Origin: NORP233 sp050186825
GTDB lineage: Bacteria; Planctomycetota; J058
NCBI GenBank assembly: GCA_050186825.1
Contig: JBFWYD010000038.1
Location: forward strand, 1-64,000
Direction of reading: 5' to 3'
Length of the DNA: 64,000 nt
Shown here: piece by piece, positions 22,680 to 30,749 of the stretch
Numbering within the stretch: position 1 is the first letter of the stretch
How the letters are laid out: every line of letters starts with the position of its first letter
Made by a program: the position numbers and the translations under genes
Notes under the pieces: model-generated
What the model saw: the letters and a program-made list of their open reading frames with translations, nothing else
Database searches by the model: none
What the model was told of the DNA's origin: nothing

Positions 22680-23416
22680 GCGCCGCCCGCCTGGGTGGCC
22701 GCCTCCAGCTCACCGGCCGCGGCCAGCCAGGCGCGCAGCGTGGCGTCCGCCGAGGCCTCGACCTCGAGCTCGTGGTGCATCAGCCGCACGCCCGCCAGCA
22801 GCGCGGGGTCCTCCTCGAGGGCGAAGGTCCAGGCCTCGCCCAGCTCCGCGCGCAGGGCGGCGAGCACCTCCTCGCGCTGTGCGTCCGGGCTGAGGGCGAC
22901 GCGCAGGGTCCCGCCGCCGCGCCCCTCCTCGGGGAGCTCGCCGCGCAGGCGGCGCGCGCCGAGCCGCGCGTAGGCGGTGGCCAGGTCCGGCTGCTCGAGC
23001 CCGGCCACGACCCTGGCCGCGGCCGCCGTCCCCAGCGCGAGCACGCGCTCCTCGAGCTCGCTCAGGGCGCGCCGCTCCGCGCGCTCGAGGTCCTCGCGCT
23101 GGCGCTCCTGGTCGCGACGCGCCTCCTCGCGGGCCTCGGCCAGCAGCCGCTCCGCGGCCTCCTCGCCGCGCCGCAGCCCCTGGTCGCGGAGGTCCGCCGC
23201 CTCGCGCTCGAGCTGCGCGCGGCGCGCCTCGAACTCCTCGCGGACGCGCGCCGCCTCCGCCTCGCGCGCGGCCAGCTCGGCCTGCGCGCGCTCGAGCTCC
23301 TCGCGGCGCCGGGCCACGACCTCGCGCACGGGGCGGTAGAGGAAGCGGCCCAGGATCGCGACCAGCAGCAAGAAGTTGAGCGTCTCGAACAGGACGAGCC
23401 GCAGGCTCAGCTCCAC
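22676..23416 (-). CDS. atpF: N-type ATPase b subunit with delta-like C-terminus, leftward operon
   Basis: This is the peripheral stalk. The 246-residue protein has an N-terminal membrane helix (FETLNFLLLVAILGRFLYRPV), then ~110 residues of charged coiled coil. A ~90-residue globular end follows, opening GTLRVALSPDAQREEVLAALRAELG. N-type operons lack a separate delta (atpH) gene, and their long b subunit is thought to supply it through such a C-terminus. None is seen here either. The start is GTG 23416, four bases after the c stop. Confidence 0.85.
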   Translation of the reverse strand: MELSLRLVLFETLNFLLLVAILGRFLYRPVREVVARRREELERAQAELAAREAEAARVREEFEARRAQLEREAADLRDQGLRRGEEAAERLLAEAREEARRDQERQREDLERAERRALSELEERVLALGTAAAARVVAGLEQPDLATAYARLGARRLRGELPEEGRGGGTLRVALSPDAQREEVLAALRAELGEAWTFALEEDPALLAGVRLMHHELEVEASADATLRAWLAAAGELEAATQAGGA

Positions 23417-23420
23417 GGGC

Positions 23421-23681
23421 TCAGCTCGCCGGGATCAGGGGGTTCGCGAACAGGAGGATCAGCGCGATCACCAGGCAGTAGATCGCGGTCGACTCGACCA
23501 TGGCCAGGCCCACGAAGAGCGTGCGCGTGGTCGTGCCCGCGGCCTCGGGCTGGCGCGCGATCGCGTCCAGGGCCGCGGCCAGGCCGCGCGCCTCGCCCAG
23601 GGCCGGGCCGATGGAGCCGATCGAGATCGTCAACCCGGCCGTGATGATCGAGACGACGGAGAGGATGGTCTGGTCGGTCAT
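23421..23681 (-). CDS. atpE: N-type ATPase c subunit (rotor ring), EST...Y ion-site variant
   Basis: This 86-residue two-helix hairpin forms the rotating ring. The ion-carrying glutamate is E63 in MVESTAIY. S64, T65 and Y68 line up with the Ser66, Thr67 and Tyr70 that complete the sodium site in Ilyobacter/Propionigenium F-type rings. Helix 1 has a second carboxylate, E30, exactly 33 residues before E63, where Gln32 stands in those sodium rings. A paired carboxylate is characteristic of N-type c subunits. The loop is ARQPEAAG. The motif predicts Na+ competence, but N-type rings can be proton-coupled despite such motifs, so specificity is open. Confidence 0.95.
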   Translation of the reverse strand: MTDQTILSVVSIITAGLTISIGSIGPALGEARGLAAALDAIARQPEAAGTTTRTLFVGLAMVESTAIYCLVIALILLFANPLIPAS

Positions 23682-24361
23682 TCGGGACCTCCGCTGGGCC
23701 GCTGCTGCTCCACACGGAGCGCCGCGGCGATGTAGACGAGGGCGAGCACGCCGAAGATGTAGGCCTGGATCAGGCCGGTCAGCAAGCTGAGGAAGAGCAG
23801 CGGGAGCGGGACCAGGAAGCCCGCGACCAGCAGGATCACGGCCCCGACCATCACGCCGCTCATGACGTTGCCGAACAGGCGCACCGCGAGCGCCAGGGTC
23901 CGCGTCAGCTCGCCCATCAGGTTGAAGGGGATCAGGAAGGGGCTCGGGCGCGCGTAGCCGGCCAGGTAGCCGCGCAGCCCCTGGCGGCGGATCCCGTAGT
24001 AGGGGACGGCCACGAACACCACCAGGGCCAGGGCCACCGCGGTCGAGAGCTGGCCGGTGGGCGGGCGGATCAGCGGAACCACCGCCAGCAGGTTGCAGAT
24101 CGCGATGAAGAGCATCAGCGTGGCGATCAGCGGCACGTAGGGGCTCGGGTCCTCGTCGACGACCTCGCGGACCGTGCCCTCGATCCAGGAGAAGAAGCTC
24201 TCGACCGCGACCTGCCAGGGCGAGAGCCCCGCGACCTGGAGCCGGCGCCCCCAGACCCAGGCCAGGAGCGTCAGCCCGCCCGTGATCCCGAGCGTGACCA
24301 GGTAGGTGTCCTCGACCTGGAAGCCGGCGATGTCGAACACTCTCGGCGCGTCGACCTTCAC
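23678..24361 (-). CDS. atpB: N-type ATPase a subunit, leftward operon
   Basis: This 227-residue stator channel protein has five to six membrane helices. The essential arginine faces the c ring in LALAVRLFGNVMSG, and the last helices carry GLIQAYIFGVLALVYIAAAL. The short length and opening VFDIAGFQVEDTYLVTLGI fit N-type a subunits, which have fewer N-terminal residues than F-type. ATG overlaps the stop of AtpR by four bases, and its own stop overlaps the c start. Confidence 0.93.
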   Translation of the reverse strand: MKVDAPRVFDIAGFQVEDTYLVTLGITGGLTLLAWVWGRRLQVAGLSPWQVAVESFFSWIEGTVREVVDEDPSPYVPLIATLMLFIAICNLLAVVPLIRPPTGQLSTAVALALVVFVAVPYYGIRRQGLRGYLAGYARPSPFLIPFNLMGELTRTLALAVRLFGNVMSGVMVGAVILLVAGFLVPLPLLFLSLLTGLIQAYIFGVLALVYIAAALRVEQQRPSGGPE

Positions 24362-24684
24362 GCGGGCTCCTCCTCGGGCCGGTCCTCCTCGGGCTGGTCC
24401 TCCTGGGGCTGAGCGGCGCGCGCCGCGAGCGCGCGGGCGCCGAGCGTGTAGCCCACGAGCGCGGCGCAGAGCGCGTGCCCGCCGCCCAGCGCGGCCGCGC
24501 CGTAGAGCCCGGCGGCCGGCAGCCCGACCCGCAAGGGCGCCGTGAGCAGCAGGACGGCCGGGCGCTGGCGCTGGAGCGCCCGCTCCAGCGCGCGCGCCAG
24601 GAGCCCCAGGTGGAGGGCGGCCAGGGCCAGCCCCGCCAGGAGCCCTCCGACCCAGCAGACGACGACCTCGGTCGGGACGCTCAC
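24358..24684 (-). CDS. atpR: AtpR, N-type ATPase accessory membrane protein, leftward operon
   Basis: This 108-residue protein has three hydrophobic stretches (about 8-30, 45-62 and 66-85). A conserved arginine sits in LLTAPLRVGLPAAGL, followed by a Glu/Pro-rich tail. AtpR is found only in N-type operons, between AtpQ and the a subunit, and its conserved arginine has been suggested to interact with the c ring. Length and order here are typical, which makes it a useful reference for the unusual copy at 29586-30056. Confidence 0.85.
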   Translation of the reverse strand: MSVPTEVVVCWVGGLLAGLALAALHLGLLARALERALQRQRPAVLLLTAPLRVGLPAAGLYGAAALGGGHALCAALVGYTLGARALAARAAQPQEDQPEEDRPEEEPA

Positions 24685-25121
24685 GGGGCGCGCTCCTCGG
24701 GCCCGGCGGCGGCGTGCTCGCCCGCCTGTTGCTCCCGCTCCCGCTCCTCTTGCTCGCGGCGCGCGAGCGCGGCCGCGAGCGCCTCCTCCTCGGCCCGCAC
24801 CGTGCCCATGGCCCGCCAGAGCGAGTAGAGCCCCGCGCCCAGGCCGAGGGCGAGCAGGCCCAGGGCCCAGGTCACGCCGGTGCCCATCCGCTTGTCGAGC
24901 AGGTGCCCGAGGAAGGCCCCGAGCGCGGTCGGGAGGGCGATCAGCCAGCCCAGCGCGCCGACCTGACCGAGGGTCCGCCAGAAGCTGCCCTCGGACTCGT
25001 GGCGGGCGCGCTGCTCCCGGGAACGATAGCGCGCCACGCGGTCGCTGAGCCGCTCGCCGCCCGGTCGCTCGCCCGCCGGCCGCTCGCCGCCCGGCTCGCC
25101 GTCCAGCGGGGCCCCGCTCAC
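24681..25121 (-). CDS. atpQ: AtpQ (AtpI-like) N-type ATPase accessory protein, leftward operon
   Basis: This 146-residue protein starts at GTG 25121, overlapping the epsilon stop. A Gly/Arg/Glu-rich head (1-55) precedes the two-helix AtpI-type core GWLIALPTALGAFLGHLLD and the following TWALGLLALGLGAGLYSLW. A charged Ala/Glu tail follows. AtpI-family proteins help assemble the c ring, and AtpQ is its N-type form. The long head and tail go beyond the usual ~90 residues; the rightward copy is 92. Confidence 0.85.
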   Translation of the reverse strand: MSGAPLDGEPGGERPAGERPGGERLSDRVARYRSREQRARHESEGSFWRTLGQVGALGWLIALPTALGAFLGHLLDKRMGTGVTWALGLLALGLGAGLYSLWRAMGTVRAEEEALAAALARREQEEREREQQAGEHAAAGPEERAP

Positions 25122-25522
25122 GAGCGCACCTCGCGCTGGAGGCGGGCCAGGGCCTCGCGCGCCGCGCGCTCGTGGCGCTCGGCCAGCAGGCGGGCCGCGG
25201 CCTCGGCCTCGGCCCGGCGGGCGCGGCGCCGGCGCAGGCGCGCGACCAGGTCGTCGAGGTCCTCGCCGTGCGCGACCCAGGCGCTGGTCAGCGCGGCGTC
25301 GTCGGGCCTCACCCTCAGGAAGCCGCCCTCGTGGGCCAGGTAGCTGCGCCGCTCGCCCCGCTCGTCCGCCCGCGCCAGCCGGACCACGCCCGGGAGCAGG
25401 AGCACCAGCGCGGGCTCGTGCCCGGGGAGCACGCCGCGCAGCCCGTCGGGCGCCTCACAGCGCAGCCGGAGCACGGCGTCGATCGCGAGCTCCTCACGCG
25501 GCGTGGAGACGCGCAGGGTCAT
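25118..25522 (-). CDS. atpC: N-type ATPase epsilon subunit, leftward operon
   Basis: This 134-residue protein starts at ATG 25522, giving MTLRVSTPREE, which matches the N-terminus of the other copy. An in-frame GTG at 25540 overlaps the beta stop and may be used instead. The beta-sandwich domain (to ~85) has the LPGHEPALVLLLPGVV block. It is followed by an arginine-rich helical hairpin (90-134). The subunit couples gamma to the c ring and may inhibit ATP hydrolysis. Confidence 0.88.
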   Translation of the reverse strand: MTLRVSTPREELAIDAVLRLRCEAPDGLRGVLPGHEPALVLLLPGVVRLARADERGERRSYLAHEGGFLRVRPDDAALTSAWVAHGEDLDDLVARLRRRRARRAEAEAAARLLAERHERAAREALARLQREVRS

Positions 25523-25536
25523 GGTGCGCGGCCCGC

Positions 25537-26928
25537 TCACGCCGCGCCCTCGGCGTGGCGGAGCACGTCCTCGATCGTGCCGCGCATGTAGAAGGCCTGC
25601 TCGGGCAGGTGGTCCAGGCGGCCGGTCAGGATCTGCTCGCAGCCCGAGAGGGTCTCCTCGAGCCGCAGGAAGGCGCCCTCGCGCCCGGTGTAGGCGTGGG
25701 TCACGGCCAGGGGCTGGGTGAGGAAGCGGCGCAGGCGACGCGCGCGAAGCACGGCGCGGCGGTCGTCGGGCGAGAGCTCCTCGACGCCGACCAGCGCGAT
25801 GATGTCGCGCAGCTCCTCGTACTTGGCGAGCACCCGGCGCGCCTCCCCCGCGAGCTCGGCGTGGCGCTGCCCCACGGTCTCGGCGCGGAGCAGGCTCGAG
25901 GTGCTGCGCAGCGGGTCGATGGCCGGGTAGAGCCCCTCTGCCGCGGCCTCGCGCGAGAGGACCACGAAGCTGTCGAGGTGGTGGAAGACCTCGGCCACGG
26001 CCGGGTCGGTTACGTCGTCGGCCGGGACGTAGACCGCCTGGACGCTGGTGATCGAGGCCCGGGCCGTCGACGCGATCCGCTGCTGGAGCTCGGCCACCTC
26101 GCCGGCGAGCGTCGGCTGGTAGCCCACGCGCGAGGGCGGGCGCCCGCAAGTGCCCGAGACCTCGTTCCCGGCCTGGACGAAGCGGAACACGTTGTCGATG
26201 AACAGCAGCACGTCCTGGCCCGCCTCGTCGCGGAACCACTCGGCCATGGTCAGGGCGGCCAGGGGCGTGCGGTAGCGCACGCCGGGGGTCTCGCTCATCT
26301 GCCCGTAGACGAGCACGGTCGCGGGGAGCACGCCGGCCGCCAGCATCTCGTCCCACAGCTCGCGCGCCTCGCGCGAGCGCTCGCCCACCCCCGCGAACAC
26401 GCTCACGCCGCGGTGGTGGCGGACGGTGTTCTGCATGAGCTCCATCATCAGGACGGTCTTGCCGACGCCCGCGCCGCCGAACAGGCCGGCGTTGCCGCCG
26501 CGCGGGAGCGGCGCCAGGAGGTCGATCGCCTTGAGCCCGGTCTCGTAGACGGCCTCGGCCGGGCGCTGCTCGGTCAGCGCGGGGGCCGGGCGCAGGAGCG
26601 GCCAGCGCGGGTCGGCGAAGGCCGCGCCGCCGTCGAGGGGGCGGCCGAGCAGGTCGAGCACCCGCCCGCGCACCTGGTCGCCCACGGGCACCTGGAGCGG
26701 GCCGCCCGGCGCGCGCAGCGCCTGCCCGGCGCGCAGGCCGCGCGTGTCGCCGAAGGCGATCGCGCGCACCCTTGTGGGGTCAGGGTGTTGGACGACCTCG
26801 AGGGTCAGTGAGGCGCCGGCGACCTCGGTCTGGAGGCAGTCCCCGATGGCCGGGAGGCCGTCCTCGAACCCCCCATCCACGACGGGACCGTCCGCTCCGA
26901 GCACCACGCCCTGCTTCACGCGCGGCAC
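25537..26928 (-). CDS. atpD: N-type ATPase beta subunit (catalytic), leftward operon
   Basis: This 463-residue protein is the first gene of the leftward operon. The P-loop is GGAGVGKT, the catalytic-glutamate region is GVGERSREARELWDEM, and the magnesium-linked strand reads VLLFIDNVFRF. The helical lobe carries EELSPDD, the equivalent of DELSEED. Signature PSRVGYQPTLA is present, preceded by an unusual SGTCGR. The start is uncertain: GTG 26928 begins just before VKQGVVLGADGPVV, the expected N-terminal strand. An upstream in-frame GTG at 27003 would add 25 non-conserved residues; neither has a good ribosome site. Confidence 0.95.
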   Translation of the reverse strand: MPRVKQGVVLGADGPVVDGGFEDGLPAIGDCLQTEVAGASLTLEVVQHPDPTRVRAIAFGDTRGLRAGQALRAPGGPLQVPVGDQVRGRVLDLLGRPLDGGAAFADPRWPLLRPAPALTEQRPAEAVYETGLKAIDLLAPLPRGGNAGLFGGAGVGKTVLMMELMQNTVRHHRGVSVFAGVGERSREARELWDEMLAAGVLPATVLVYGQMSETPGVRYRTPLAALTMAEWFRDEAGQDVLLFIDNVFRFVQAGNEVSGTCGRPPSRVGYQPTLAGEVAELQQRIASTARASITSVQAVYVPADDVTDPAVAEVFHHLDSFVVLSREAAAEGLYPAIDPLRSTSSLLRAETVGQRHAELAGEARRVLAKYEELRDIIALVGVEELSPDDRRAVLRARRLRRFLTQPLAVTHAYTGREGAFLRLEETLSGCEQILTGRLDHLPEQAFYMRGTIEDVLRHAEGAA

Positions 26929-27147
26929 GCTAGCAAGGCCGGTGCCTCGCTCAGGTCCGCGCGGCGGGGCCCGGGCGTCACGGTCGGGGGAAGGTCCTGT
27001 CACGCGCGCGGGACGCTAGGGGCGGCCGCCGCGGGGCGGAGCGCCCCTCTGCGCGCGCAGGTCGCGCGCGGCCCGCACCTGGGGGCGCGTCGTGTCAAAT
27101 GCCCGGCCGTGGGCCCCGGGTTGCTGGGACCGGGGCCAGGAGCAGGG
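26929..27147. promoter_or_regulatory. Shared intergenic region between divergent N-type ATPase operons
   Basis: These 219 bases are the only non-coding sequence between the two beta genes and must hold both promoters, if each operon has its own. I see no convincing -35/-10 pair, but CGTCGTGTCAAATGC near 27088-27102 is a small AT-containing island within otherwise solid GC. A ribosome site AGGAG at 27138-27142 serves the rightward beta gene. Bidirectional control is inferred. Confidence 0.5.
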
Positions 27148-28638
27148 ATGGGGACCGACTCGCGACCCGCGGAGGACCCGCGGCCGGACGCCTCCGCGGC
27201 GCTCGGCCATGACCTCGGGGATCCTGCCCGGGAGGGCGGGAGGATCGCCCGGGTGCGCGGCTCGGTCGTGGACGTCGAGTTCCCCGCCGGCGCCCTCCCC
27301 CAGGTCCACGAGGCGCTCGAGGTCGAGTGGGACGGGCCGCACCGGCTCGTGGTCGAGGTGCACCAGCACCTCGACCCGCGCACCGCGCGCTGCGTGGCGC
27401 TCCAGGCCACGGCCGGCCTGCGCCGCGGCGTGCTGGCCCGCGCGACCGGGGCGCCGGTGCGGGTGCCGGTCGGCGAGGGGGTGCTCGGGCGGCAGCTCGA
27501 CGTGCTCGGCGACCCCACCGACCGGCGCGGCCCGCTGCCCGCCGAGCTGGCGCGCTGGCCGATCCACCGCCCGCCGCCGCCGCTCCTGGCCCAGCGCGGC
27601 GGGCGCGGCGTGTTCTCGACCGGGATCAAGGTGATCGACCTGCTCGCGCCGCTGGCGCGCGGCGGCAAGGCCGCGCTGTTCGGCGGCGCGGGCGTGGGCA
27701 AGACGGTGCTCCTGATGGAGCTGATCCACGGCACGGTCCAGGGTCTCGGCGGCGTCTCGGTGTTCGCCGGGATCGGCGAGCGCTCGCGCGAGGGGCACGA
27801 GCTCCTGCTCGAGCTGCGCCGCTCGGGCGTGCTCGAGCGGACCGCGCTCGTCTTCGCCCAGATGAACGAGCCGCCCGGCGCGCGCTGGCGGGCCGGGCTG
27901 ACCGCGCTGACCCTGGCGGAGCACTTCCGCGACGAGGCCGGGCTGGACGTGCTGCTCCTGATCGACAACCTGTTCCGCTTCGTCCAGGCCGGCAGCGAGG
28001 TCTCGGGCCTGCTCGGGCGCCTGCCCTCGCGCGTGGGCTATCAGCCGACCCTGGCCAGCGAGCTGGCCGAGCTCCAGGAGCGGATCACCTCGGTCCAGGC
28101 CGCCGCGATCACCTCGATCCAGGCCGTCTACGTGCCGGCCGACGACTTCACCGACCCCGCCGTGGCCGCGACCTTCACCCACCTCGACTCCTCGGTGGTG
28201 CTCTCGCGCGAGATGGCCAGCGAGGGGCTCTACCCGGCGATCGACCCGCTGGCCTCGACCTCGGTCCTGCTCGACCCCGCGGTCGTCGGCCGCGAGCACT
28301 ACGAGACGGCCGAGGCGGTGCGGAGCGCGATCGAGCACTACCGCGAGCTGCGCGAGATCATCTCGCTGCTCGGCGCCGAGGAGCTGACCCCGGCCGACCG
28401 GCTGGTGGTCCAGCGCGCGCGCCGGCTCCAGCGCTTCCTCACCCAGCCCTTCGCCGTGACCGAGCAGTTCACCGGGCGCGCGGGCGGGGCGGTCTCGGTC
28501 GCGGACGCGATCGCGGGCTGCCGGGCGATCCTGGCCGGCGAGACCGACGACTGGGCCGAGTCCTCGCTCTACATGACCCGGACCCTGGCCGACGCGCGGG
28601 CCGCCGAGGAGCGCGCGCGCGGGGAGGCGCCCGCGTGA
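27148..28638 (+). CDS. atpD: N-type ATPase beta subunit (catalytic), rightward operon
   Basis: This 496-residue protein starts at ATG 27148, five bases behind AGGAG. A ~30-residue acidic head precedes the usual RIARVRGSVVDVEFP strand. P-loop GGAGVGKT, GIGERSREGHELL, VLLLIDNLFRF and PSRVGYQPTLASEL are all intact, and AEELTPAD stands in the DELSEED position. It differs from the leftward beta through much of its length, so the two operons are not a recent duplication. It overlaps epsilon by four bases. Confidence 0.95.
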   Translation: MGTDSRPAEDPRPDASAALGHDLGDPAREGGRIARVRGSVVDVEFPAGALPQVHEALEVEWDGPHRLVVEVHQHLDPRTARCVALQATAGLRRGVLARATGAPVRVPVGEGVLGRQLDVLGDPTDRRGPLPAELARWPIHRPPPPLLAQRGGRGVFSTGIKVIDLLAPLARGGKAALFGGAGVGKTVLLMELIHGTVQGLGGVSVFAGIGERSREGHELLLELRRSGVLERTALVFAQMNEPPGARWRAGLTALTLAEHFRDEAGLDVLLLIDNLFRFVQAGSEVSGLLGRLPSRVGYQPTLASELAELQERITSVQAAAITSIQAVYVPADDFTDPAVAATFTHLDSSVVLSREMASEGLYPAIDPLASTSVLLDPAVVGREHYETAEAVRSAIEHYRELREIISLLGAEELTPADRLVVQRARRLQRFLTQPFAVTEQFTGRAGGAVSVADAIAGCRAILAGETDDWAESSLYMTRTLADARAAEERARGEAPA

Positions 28639-29090
28639 GGCTGCGCGTGGTCACGCCGCTCGAGGTCGTGGTCGAGGAGGAGGCCGACGCGGTCGTGGCC
28701 GAGGACGCGAGCGGCCTGTTCGGGGTCCGCCCCGGCCACGCGGAGCTCGTGACCGTGCTCTCCCCCTCGGTGCTCACCTGGCGCGCGGGCGAGCGCGAGG
28801 GCCACGTGGCCGTGCGCGGGGGCGTCCTGCACGTGCGCGGGCGCGGGGCCGAGCAGACGGTCGAGGTGGCCACGCGCGAGGCCATGACCTCGGATGACCT
28901 AGCCGCGCTGGGCGAGGTGGTCGCGAGGGCCTACCGGGCCGAAGACGCCGAGGAGGCGCGGCAGCGGCTCCAGGACGCGCGCCTCCAGACGGCCGTCTAC
29001 CGGAGCGTGCTCCGCTACCTGCGTCCGGCCCTGCCGGGGCTGGGCGCGCTCACGCCGCCCTGGCGGCCGGGCGAGTCGAGCGGCCAGTGA
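28635..29090 (+). CDS. atpC: N-type ATPase epsilon subunit, rightward operon
   Basis: This 151-residue protein starts at GTG 28635, overlapping the beta stop (GTGA). The beta-sandwich domain (RLRVVTPLEVVVEE ... FGVRPGHAELVTVL) is followed by a helical end. It is about 17 residues longer than the leftward copy and ends in a Gly/Pro-rich tail. It is followed by an unusual 220-base gap before AtpQ, while the leftward operon has a four-base overlap at the same junction. Confidence 0.85.
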   Translation: MRLRVVTPLEVVVEEEADAVVAEDASGLFGVRPGHAELVTVLSPSVLTWRAGEREGHVAVRGGVLHVRGRGAEQTVEVATREAMTSDDLAALGEVVARAYRAEDAEEARQRLQDARLQTAVYRSVLRYLRPALPGLGALTPPWRPGESSGQ

Positions 29091-29144
29091 GCCGGCCCCT
29101 TGATGTGAGAGGCCAAGCCAGGCCCTGGATCGGCTCAGCTGCTC

Positions 29145-29264
29145 CCGTGCTCGTGCTCGTGCTCGTGATCGTGATCGTCGACGGGATCGTGCTCGGGCTC
29201 GCGACTACGACGCCGACCACGAGACCGATCACGACTACGACTACGAGCACGAGCACGAGCACGG
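29145..29264. repeat. Hexamer-repeat palindrome inside the rightward ATPase operon
   Basis: The left arm 29145-29166 is built from GTGCTC/CGTGCT hexamers and is the exact reverse complement of 29243-29264, made of GAGCAC units: 22 perfect base pairs. The stem continues another 11 bases with four mismatches (GATCGT against AGTCGT units). The 76-base space between the arms can fold further. The element sits between epsilon and AtpQ and could stall, process or attenuate the transcript. Confidence 0.75.
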
Positions 29265-29310
29265 AGGGGTCCCCAGCAGATCGACCGGGCAGCGCTGCGA
29301 GCGACGCCTC

Positions 29311-29589
29311 ATGACCGACGCGGAGCAGCGCGAGCGGGAGCGGCTGGAGCGCGGCGTAGAGCGCCGGCAGCGCCAGCGTGAGGGCGGCGGCGAGCGCTCG
29401 CTCGCCGAGAACATGGCGCTCGTGGGCGCCCTGGGCTGGCTGGTCGTGGTCCCGACCCTGCTCGGGACCTTCGTCGGCCGCTGGCTCGACCGCCGCTTCG
29501 ACGCCGGCCTGACCTGGACCGGGGCGCTCTTGAGCCTGGGGCTGGTGCTCGGCTGCTGGCTGGCCTGGAAGAGGATGCACGAGCGATGA
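29311..29589 (+). CDS. atpQ: AtpQ (AtpI-like) N-type ATPase accessory protein, rightward operon
   Basis: This 92-residue protein of the usual family length starts at ATG 29311. A charged head with ERERLERGVERRQRQRE precedes the two-helix core GALGWLVVVPTLLGTFVGRW, and then TWTGALLSLGLVLGCWLAW. It is a probable c-ring assembly helper. The core aligns clearly with the leftward AtpQ, but the long head and tail of that copy are missing. It overlaps AtpR by four bases. Confidence 0.85.
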   Translation: MTDAEQRERERLERGVERRQRQREGGGERSLAENMALVGALGWLVVVPTLLGTFVGRWLDRRFDAGLTWTGALLSLGLVLGCWLAWKRMHER

Positions 29590-30056
29590 GGACGGAGTCG
29601 CTGTTGCTGACCGTGGGCGGCGCGGTCCTGGGCTGGGGCCTCGGGCGGGTCTACTTCGCGCTGCTGGCGCTGCAGGTGGCGGCGTCCTTGGAGGAGTGGG
29701 GGCGCGCGGCGCGCCTGGCGCGGGCGCCGCAGAGGAGGTTGGCCGGCGAGGGCGAGCGGCTGCTCGGCGGGGGGGGCAGGGCCGGTGAGGGCGCCGCAGA
29801 GACCTGGTCGAGCATTGACGGGCACGGGCACGGGCACGGGCCCGGGCACGAGGTTCCCTCCTCCTCCGGAAGCTGCGCAAACAGCCGCTCGAGAGAGGCG
29901 CTCCGGGGGCGCGGCGGGCCCGTGCGCGTGCCGCTCGCGGTCCTCGGGCTGTGGCTCTGCGCGCAGGGCGGGGCGCCCGCGCTGCTCGGGGCCCTGGCGG
30001 GGTTCCTGGCGGCGCGGGCCGGGGCGGTGCGCCGGGCGCGGGAGGAGGGCGCGTGA
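29586..30056 (+). CDS. atpR: AtpR, N-type ATPase accessory membrane protein, with ~60-residue insertion
   Basis: This 156-residue protein starts at ATG 29586. Membrane segment one (about 8-35) and the later block VRVPLAVLGLWLCAQGGAPALLG match AtpR of the leftward operon. Between them lie ~60 extra residues of low complexity, including GHGHGHGPGH and a Ser/Cys/Arg-rich stretch. The insertion keeps frame. The arginine of the PLRVGLP motif is kept as PVRVPLA. It may be tolerated as a cytoplasmic or periplasmic loop, or it may weaken function; its His/Gly run could bind metal. Confidence 0.7.
   Translation: MRTESLLLTVGGAVLGWGLGRVYFALLALQVAASLEEWGRAARLARAPQRRLAGEGERLLGGGGRAGEGAAETWSSIDGHGHGHGPGHEVPSSSGSCANSRSREALRGRGGPVRVPLAVLGLWLCAQGGAPALLGALAGFLAARAGAVRRAREEGA
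29821..29850 (+). repeat. Five tandem hexamers (GGCACG) within atpR
   Basis: Units one to three and five read GGCACG; the fourth is GGCCCG. They encode the His-Gly run of the AtpR insertion. The hexamer is close in kind to the GAGCAC units of the palindrome 560 bases upstream. Both elements occur only in the rightward ATPase operon. Confidence 0.7.
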
Positions 30057-30727
30057 CCCAGGACCCCTTCGAGCTCCCGGTCCTCGTCCAGCTCGGGCCG
30101 GTGCCGATCACCACGCCCGTGGTCACCACCTGGCTGCTGATCGCCGGCCTGGGCGGCGCCGCCTGGCTCGGGACCCGGCGCGCCAGCGTGGACGAGCCGA
30201 GCCGCTGGCAGAGCTTCCTCGAGGTCGTGGTCGAGCTGATCCTCGACCAGATAGAGGGGATCGTGCGCAAGGACGGGCGCCCGCTCCTGCCGCTGCTCGG
30301 CACGCTGTTCATCTACCTGGCGGTCGCCAACCTCGCGGGCCTCGTGCCCGGGCTGCACCCGCCCACCGCCCACGTCGAGACGCCCTGCGCGCTGGCCCTG
30401 GTGGTGCTGCTCTCGGTGCACGTCCTGGGGCTCAGGGCCCAGGGCGTGGCGGGCTACCTGCGCGGCTACCTGAAGCCCAACCCGCTGCTCCTGCCGCTCA
30501 ACCTGCTCTCCGAGCTGACGCGGACCTTCTCGCTCATGGTCCGCCTGTTCGGGAACATGATGAGCCACGAGCTGGTGCTCGGGATCGTGGTCGTGCTGGC
30601 CGGGCTGTTCATCCCGATCCCCTTCATGGCGCTGGGGATCCTGGTCGGCCTGATCCAGGCCTACATCTTCACGGCCCTCTCGGCCGTCTACCTCGGTGCC
30701 GCGATCGGCACCATCGAGCGCGGCTAG
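30053..30727 (+). CDS. atpB: N-type ATPase a subunit, rightward operon
   Basis: This 224-residue stator channel protein starts at GTG 30053, overlapping the AtpR stop (GTGA). The essential arginine is in SLMVRLFGNMMSHEL, and the final helices carry GLIQAYIFTALSAVYLGAA. After the arginine block it has SHEL where the leftward copy has SGVM. Helix number and size match the leftward a subunit. A 22-base gap with AGGAGG separates it from c, so c has its own strong ribosome site, fitting its need for many copies per complex. Confidence 0.93.
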   Translation: MTQDPFELPVLVQLGPVPITTPVVTTWLLIAGLGGAAWLGTRRASVDEPSRWQSFLEVVVELILDQIEGIVRKDGRPLLPLLGTLFIYLAVANLAGLVPGLHPPTAHVETPCALALVVLLSVHVLGLRAQGVAGYLRGYLKPNPLLLPLNLLSELTRTFSLMVRLFGNMMSHELVLGIVVVLAGLFIPIPFMALGILVGLIQAYIFTALSAVYLGAAIGTIERG

Positions 30728-30749
30728 GCGCCGCGTCAGGAGGACCTCC

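Noticed and set aside
29145..29264. Hexamer repeats considered as a CRISPR array
   Set aside because: Units are 6 bases and contiguous, with no unique spacers, and no cas genes are near.
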